From Intoshia linei (taxonomy: Eukaryota; Orthonectida; Rhopaluridae): a DNA stretch of 24,435 bases. Location of the stretch: positions 4,309 to 28,743 of the forward strand of contig LWCA01000411.1 of assembly GCA_001642005.1 (NCBI GenBank), written 5' to 3'. Both the position numbers and the translations under genes were made by a program. Positions within the stretch are counted from its first letter, which is position 1. Each line of letters starts with the position of its first letter. The notes beneath the pieces are model-generated. The model searched no databases, was not told the origin of the DNA, and was given only the letters and a program-made list of their open reading frames with translations. Positions 19,949 through 24,435 of the stretch are shown here, in pieces.

Positions 19949-20575
19949 TCATTCTCTAATAACTACAATATTTTTATCATCATCCTGTAATTTAAGAGGA
20001 CTTAAATTAGAAAATTCAATTCTTTGACAAGCTGTGATGGTTAAATCTCTAGATAACCAATCCGCCGTAAAATTTAATGGACCAGGTCGATATTCAATCT
20101 CATAATCAAAATGTTCGATTTTAAGTAATAAATTCAATAAGGTTTCAGGTAAGTTTTTTGATTGTCTAATGTATACCAAAAGTTTGTGATCAGTGATAAT
20201 CTTAACAGGACTGCCTAATAAATATGTCTTAAATTTTAACACGCTTTTAACAATAGCAAATAGTTCCTTATGGGTTGTGCTGTAACGCATTTCAGTATCG
20301 TTTAATTTTCTACTAAAATATTCTATAACTTTTTCATTCTGTAATAACACCGCACCAACTCCAACTTTAGAAGCATCACATTCTAATATAAAATCACAAT
20401 TCTTTTGAGGTAATAATAGAAGTGGTGAAGACTTGAGAGCCTTTTTTAATGACATATAAGCCGAGTGTTGGTTTTCCTGCCATACAAAAGCTACACTTTT
20501 CTTTAATATTAATAATAAGGGTTCAGTTATCTCTGTGTAATGAGATATAAAGCGTCGAAAAAAATTACAAAAAAT
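19949..20575 (-). pseudogene. Ty3/gypsy reverse transcriptase tail and RNase H
   Basis: The frame is open from 20575. It begins with the thumb-region motif FFRRFISHYTEITEPL, then LECDASKVGVGAVLLQ (RNase H first Asp), FSRKLNDTEMRYSTTHKELF (catalytic Glu region) and KIITDHKLLVYI (third Asp). It closes with DYEIEYRPGPLNFTADWLSR. A TGA at 19949-19951 and a frame change near 19885 separate it from the integrase. The reverse transcriptase palm with its YxDD box, protease, gag and 5' LTR are missing, so the copy is truncated at about 20575-20580. RNase H residues look intact, which suggests the truncation came before much decay of this part. Confidence 0.92.
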
Positions 20576-20580
20576 TTATA

Positions 20581-21008
20581 AATACAATATTATAAAGCTT
20601 TCAACTATTTATTAATTTATTCGTATTTTGGAAATATAAATTTTTAGAAAGTATTAACATGCATTATGTTAATCTAACATATTCAGAAGCCTTCTAAAGA
20701 GTAAAAAATATTGTTTTAATTGTTATGTCGTTATGTGATCTCAATCTAGAAGATTTAATTAAAAAATTTTTATAATTAAGCAATCATTATAAATAGTATA
20801 ATCTTTGTTCATATTTATTTACAATGTTAACAATGTGAATAGAATTTAAAAAAATAATTAAAAATATAACCGTATAATACATAATTGACAAGTCTACAGA
20901 ATATAAAACACCAAAAATTAATTTTAGTTTCTTATTTATCTGTAACGATTTTTTGTAACATTTGCATAAAAACAATTATATTTTCTCATTTAAAATTTAT
21001 ATATTGAA
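20581..21008. other. Upstream region of the secreted-protein gene, no other gene seen
   Basis: AT-rich sequence between the truncated retroelement and the start codon at 21009. TTTATATATTGAA just before the ATG is TATA-like but too close to the start codon to be a core promoter for it. The 62-codon minus-strand frame at 20787-20975 has a hydrophobic composition typical of AT-rich noise. Confidence 0.4.
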
Positions 21009-22675
21009 ATGAAATACATATTGATTTTTGCAGCAACTATTTGGATGTGTCAATCGGTGCATGCGGTAAATATGATTCCTGTCCAAGATTTGCTCCACTA
21101 AGGCTTCAGTCTGATCATATGCCCGCTTTTTCAAAATTATTCAGATATTTTATTTTATTTATTATGGAAATTTTTTTAAATATAAAAGGGAAGAAAATCT
21201 ATTATTTATGATGTAATATAATTTGAAAATTTGGGTGGTCCATATATATTACATAGTACTAATATTTCTGTAATATTAAGGTAGCGTAGTTTGTGAGAAC
21301 GTGAAATTTTGTATACTTTTAATACAGTATCAAGCAAAAATTGCATGGAAAAATCAAAACTAAATTTAATTAAATGTAATATTATTCCTAGTTTGTTTAT
21401 ATGGCTTTGATTGGTTTACCATGTTTGCGAGTAAATATAATTTTTTTACGGATTTTATAGTTGATGTTGAAATTGAATCACCAACCGAAGGTTTTAAAAA
21501 ATGTTTTATGTTATGCAGTTTGAAGTGAAAAGTTTTCAATTTTTAACTTGGCTGTTCTATACCATTGTATCTATGGTTCATGTATCATGTATGGGGTTCG
21601 AACAAATAAAACTATAATATTTGTTGTTAATCACAACTTGTTATGCTGTTTTTTATTATCATTATTTTATATATTGTATACTATATTTTTATTGAAAAAT
21701 ATAGCTTCACGGCCATTTTGGCGACTTGTTGAAGCGAGATAATACAAGTATAGAAAGTGGAGATCACATTGCAAATGACGGTTAAAATAATTGTTTAAAA
21801 TTGATTCAAAATATTTAGAAACTTCAGACAATGGAATTTCAGTACCCATGCAAATAAAACTAATATTTGAAAAAAGACGAAAGAACAAAAATAGCATAGA
21901 GAATCAGAACTATGGAAATGGAATTGGAAAAAATAAAAAAAATCATAGAGAAGGTAAAGGAAAGGGCAAAAACCGTAAACAGAAAGGTAAAAAGCATACA
22001 GGAAAAGGTGGAAGAAAAAATCACCCAGAGAAACAAAAAGATAAATTTGATATGGCTGAATTTGAATCGATTCCAAAAAAGATTACTGACGATGGCATTA
22101 ATGAGTTTGGGAAACTGTCTCAACTGACACAACTTACACTTGAATCTGAAAATGAGAACGAAGATGGTCTTATAAATGCAGAGTATGATGACGAAATTTG
22201 CCCCAAATCAATTAAAAACCAAAATAAAATTTTGCATAGTAATAAATGGATGATATCAATATATAATATAATACACTAGAGCAGGGGTCCTTTTCCTTTT
22301 GCCCGCGATGAAATTTAAGTTTTTATGAAAAAAATTTTCGGTTATTATCAAATGTATTGTAACATTGAATGTATAGTATACATTGTTCGGATTAAAAAGT
22401 ATTATATTATATTTAAATATTATTATTTAAATATAATATATACATGTAATGATGTAATGCGCCACCTCTGGTCTAAGGGTTAACAGTATGTAATTTCAAA
22501 AAATATATAAAATAAGGTATTGATATTGATATATTTAGAGGTTGGAAAGAAGAAATTGAAACGAGCAGGTCGATCTATACATAATAGTTTCAAGAAGAAT
22601 GGAAAAAAATTGCATAAATTTGTGGAATATGTAAACAATATTGATCCAATACAAAGTAATTTTTTCAATTTATGA
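21009..22675 (+). CDS. Secreted Lys/Gly-rich orphan protein, four exons
   Basis: A 229-residue predicted secreted protein of no recognised family. Exons are 21009-21065, 21705-21780, 21819-22238 and 22539-22675, all GT-AG with agreeing phases (690 nt including TGA). Exon 1 encodes only a signal peptide, MKYILIFAATIWMCQSVHA, with likely cleavage after Ala19. Exon 2 begins LHGHFGDLLKRDNTS, giving a dibasic KR and an N-T-S glycosylation sequon. Exon 3 holds a strongly basic Lys/Gly/Asn stretch (for example REGKGKGKNRKQKGKKHTGK), then an amphipathic segment (ITDDGINEFGKLSQLTQLTL) and an acidic patch (ESENENEDG, EYDDE). Exon 4 is basic again (VGKKKLKRAGRSIHNSFKKN) and ends FFNL. Only one Cys remains after cleavage. 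The basic blocks suggest binding to nucleic acid, heparan sulphate or membranes, but this is inference. Antisense frames of 70-90 codons here are shadows. Confidence 0.8.
22282..22470. mobile_element. Small hAT-type MITE in intron 3 of the secreted-protein gene
   Basis: A 189-bp segment starts CAGGGGTCC and ends with the inverted CACCTCTG, fitting short hAT termini (CAGRGGT). The 8-bp flanks CACTAGAG and GTCTAAGG agree at five of eight positions and would be a worn target duplication. Inside lies a perfect 16-bp inverted repeat (22403-22418 with 22425-22440) around a 6-bp loop. There is no coding capacity. The intron is 300 bp, against 38 bp for the preceding one. Confidence 0.5.
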
Positions 22676-23406
22676 TTTATGACATACATATTAGCTATTT
22701 AGTTTATTTCTTCCATATAAACTAAAAGTGATAGTACGTATTTTTCTAACAACTTTAATTAAATCTGTCTTATTTGTATATCAATGCAGATTCTGCATGC
22801 AATAAATTATTCTAAATAAAATAAATAAATATAAAGTAATTATTCTTGCACTGCCGTGCATAGAAAGTTAATTGATGTTCTCATATGAACCAATGAAAAT
22901 GAAGAATTCTTCTCGATAAATTAAAATAATATATATGTAAATATTATATAATAAATATTGTCGTATACCAAGATGTTACGTATACTAAGATGTTACATAT
23001 CATGTTTCTATTGTGACAACAATAAAACTAAAACATTTATTTATTTGATCACATTTAATTAACATTTCACAATATCACTCAATGGTGTGCAAATTGTTTT
23101 TCAAAGCATTTCAAGATATTGCAATTATTGCAATAATTTTTCCAATAATCCAATATTCAATAATTTTTATCTTAAACATAAACTAAGATATTTTATAATG
23201 ATAATATGCGTTATTGGGTATTTGCTGTTTGTATAATTTTTATAATTTAAGTTATATAATTATTAATTATATACATTATGATGTTATAAATAATTAATTA
23301 TTATATTGTTATTCGTTATTTCTATTTAGAGTAAGCAGATGACGAAAATTATAATTAATAGTAAAAAAATGATGTAAGATATGAAAAATATATTTACATG
23401 CATGAA
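22676..23406. other. 3' flank of the secreted-protein gene, no other gene seen
   Basis: Several AATAAA motifs (22801 and 22815-22828) lie about 125-155 bp after the stop codon and would serve as poly(A) signals. A 17-bp unit occurs twice in tandem at 22963-22996 (GTATACYAAGATGTTAC). The rest is AT-rich, with short AT palindromes that are expected by chance. Confidence 0.45.
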
Positions 23407-24435
23407 TTACCATAATTTACGATTATAATTTAAATATAAAATATTCTCCAATGTTTCAGGGGTCATTCCTTGTCTCCGGTCTGTGAGAACTAGCTTGGCT
23501 TTACTGAAAAACCGTTCAGCAATATTGAATGTTGGAATGTAATCAATATTAATGTCATATCATAATCAATCGGTACATTTTTACATTTCTTGGATTTATT
23601 TAAGGCTATATAGGGCTTTAGCGTTACTATATCATCATTTTCATCGCTTGTTAGATCGACTGAATTTAGGAAATTATTTACACTTAGACTCTCATTCAGT
23701 GTCAATAATTCCATTTTTTGTATTTTTATTGGAGCATTTTCAAAAATAAGACATTCTACAATTTTTGAATCATTCGCTAAATAACGTTTCATTTCAGGGT
23801 AAATTTCAATTAAATAATCAAAAATATCTCTAACCATACACATTGTGAGTTTACTATCTTTAATTTTAGAGTAACAGTATTCAATTCAGTTAATGATTTG
23901 AAGAATTCCAAAATTTCATCATTTTCATTAGGATTAAACAGAAAATTTATCAAACCAGAATTGTATAATTTTTCATTGGAAATATCATTCAAAGGCTCTA
24001 TTATTCTACTATATCGCTCTATCATTTGATAACAACTATTCCAGGGAGTTTCATTCATTATAATTGCTTTTAGGTGTGTGTATTTTTTCAATAAGGCACG
24101 GCATTTTATTGTGGATAATTTTTTCATCATTTTTAGTATTTTATCAATTAATACCTTTTTGTTTTGTAAAAAAAATTCATTGCCAAATTAAATCTGTAAC
24201 TGCAACAACCCAAAAAAGGTATTAACAATTTCTTTGCAATACTTTTGTTGGTTGAGCAATTACCACCAACTAAAAAAATTATATTCTTAATTGTTTTGTT
24301 GTACTTTTTCACTGCTTCTGATAAAAATTCAATATGGCTACAAGCAGACAAGTTTTCTTCGTCAGTTAGAGGTGAAAATGACAACAGTATTGGCGATAGA
24401 TGAGAATCAAACACAGCAAAACAACTAACGAAATG
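23407..24435 (-). pseudogene. hAT-family transposase, decayed, continues past the window
   Basis: The coding strand enters from beyond 24435 and ends at TAA 23407-23409. Recognisable segments in order: IIFLVGGNCSTNKSIAKKL (core region), YRFNLAMNFF, then MMKKLSTIKCRALLKKYTHL and NETPWNSCYQMIERY, then MVRDIFDYLIEIYPEMKRYL and IFENAPIKIQ. The C-terminal dimerisation region follows in another frame (YIPTFNIAERFFSKAKLVLT, RRQGMTPETLENILYL). At least three frame changes are needed, near 24165, 23840 and 23550. In VGGNCSTN a Gly stands where related copies have the catalytic-core Asp. Transposase of a cut-and-paste element, now inactive. The N-terminal BED-type DNA-binding domain would lie outside the window. 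Confidence 0.88.

Noticed and set aside
21548-21742. 64-codon plus-strand frame before exon 2 of the secreted-protein gene
   Set aside because: It is out of frame with the phase-matched exon 21705-21780 and mostly covers the intron with its acceptor tract.
21795-22132. Three overlapping frames (two antisense, one sense) of 71-93 codons
   Set aside because: They are shadows of the Lys-rich exon 3. Phe/Leu/Ser-rich antisense products are what lysine codons give in reverse.
23253-23273. AT-only palindrome with 10-bp arms
   Set aside because: Such palindromes are expected by chance in sequence this AT-rich, and no neighbouring feature gives it a role.
23552-23749. 65-codon plus-strand frame
   Set aside because: It is antisense to the hAT transposase relic.

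Overview
This is a strongly AT-rich stretch of an animal nuclear genome, most likely an arthropod. The evidence is a spliced RXR/ultraspiracle-type nuclear receptor, a 13-exon XPR1 phosphate exporter, a two-exon globin and a spliced secreted protein, all set among decayed transposons of the hAT, MULE, Ty3/gypsy and mariner-like types. Many introns are only 34-42 bp long, which is unusually short for an animal. No prokaryotic operon, rRNA, tRNA or CRISPR signal was seen. Exon boundaries below were read by hand from GT-AG signals, reading phase and family similarity, with no transcript support.

Layout: 1-1900 holds a diverged tandem repeat, a hairpin-rich hAT-like end and a copy of a dispersed repeat. 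1905-3203 (+) is the 3' part of an RXR/USP-like receptor; its first half zinc finger and N-terminus are not in the window. Only 30 bp later, convergent on the minus strand, lies a complete XPR1 homologue (3234-8062, 659 codons plus stop). One of its introns was enlarged from about 34 bp to 1447 bp by a mariner-like element (4810-6222). 8063-11700 is mostly repeat-derived, with an unrecognised 70-codon open stretch (9723-9935, -) and a MULE relic with a SWIM finger (10775-11093, +).

11721-14307 (-) is a complete globin of 156 residues. Its single intron sits at the ancestral G-helix position and has swollen to 2116 bp with repeats. 14935-18010 is a pair of long inverted repeats around a Cys-rich exon of unknown family (15662-16109, +) and a possible M13-peptidase scrap (17433-17516, -). 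18600-20575 (-) is the 3' half of a dead Ty3/gypsy element. 21009-22675 (+) is a four-exon gene for a 229-residue secreted, Lys/Gly-rich protein of no recognised family, with a hAT-type MITE in its last intron. 23407-24435 (-) is a decayed hAT transposase running off the window.

The four spliced host genes are not functionally linked: hormone-dependent transcription, phosphate export, oxygen binding and an orphan secreted factor. The common theme is architecture. Introns are minimal where no transposon has landed, and nearly every long intron checked contains a recognisable element. Function statements are family knowledge; exon models and element boundaries are inference from the sequence.
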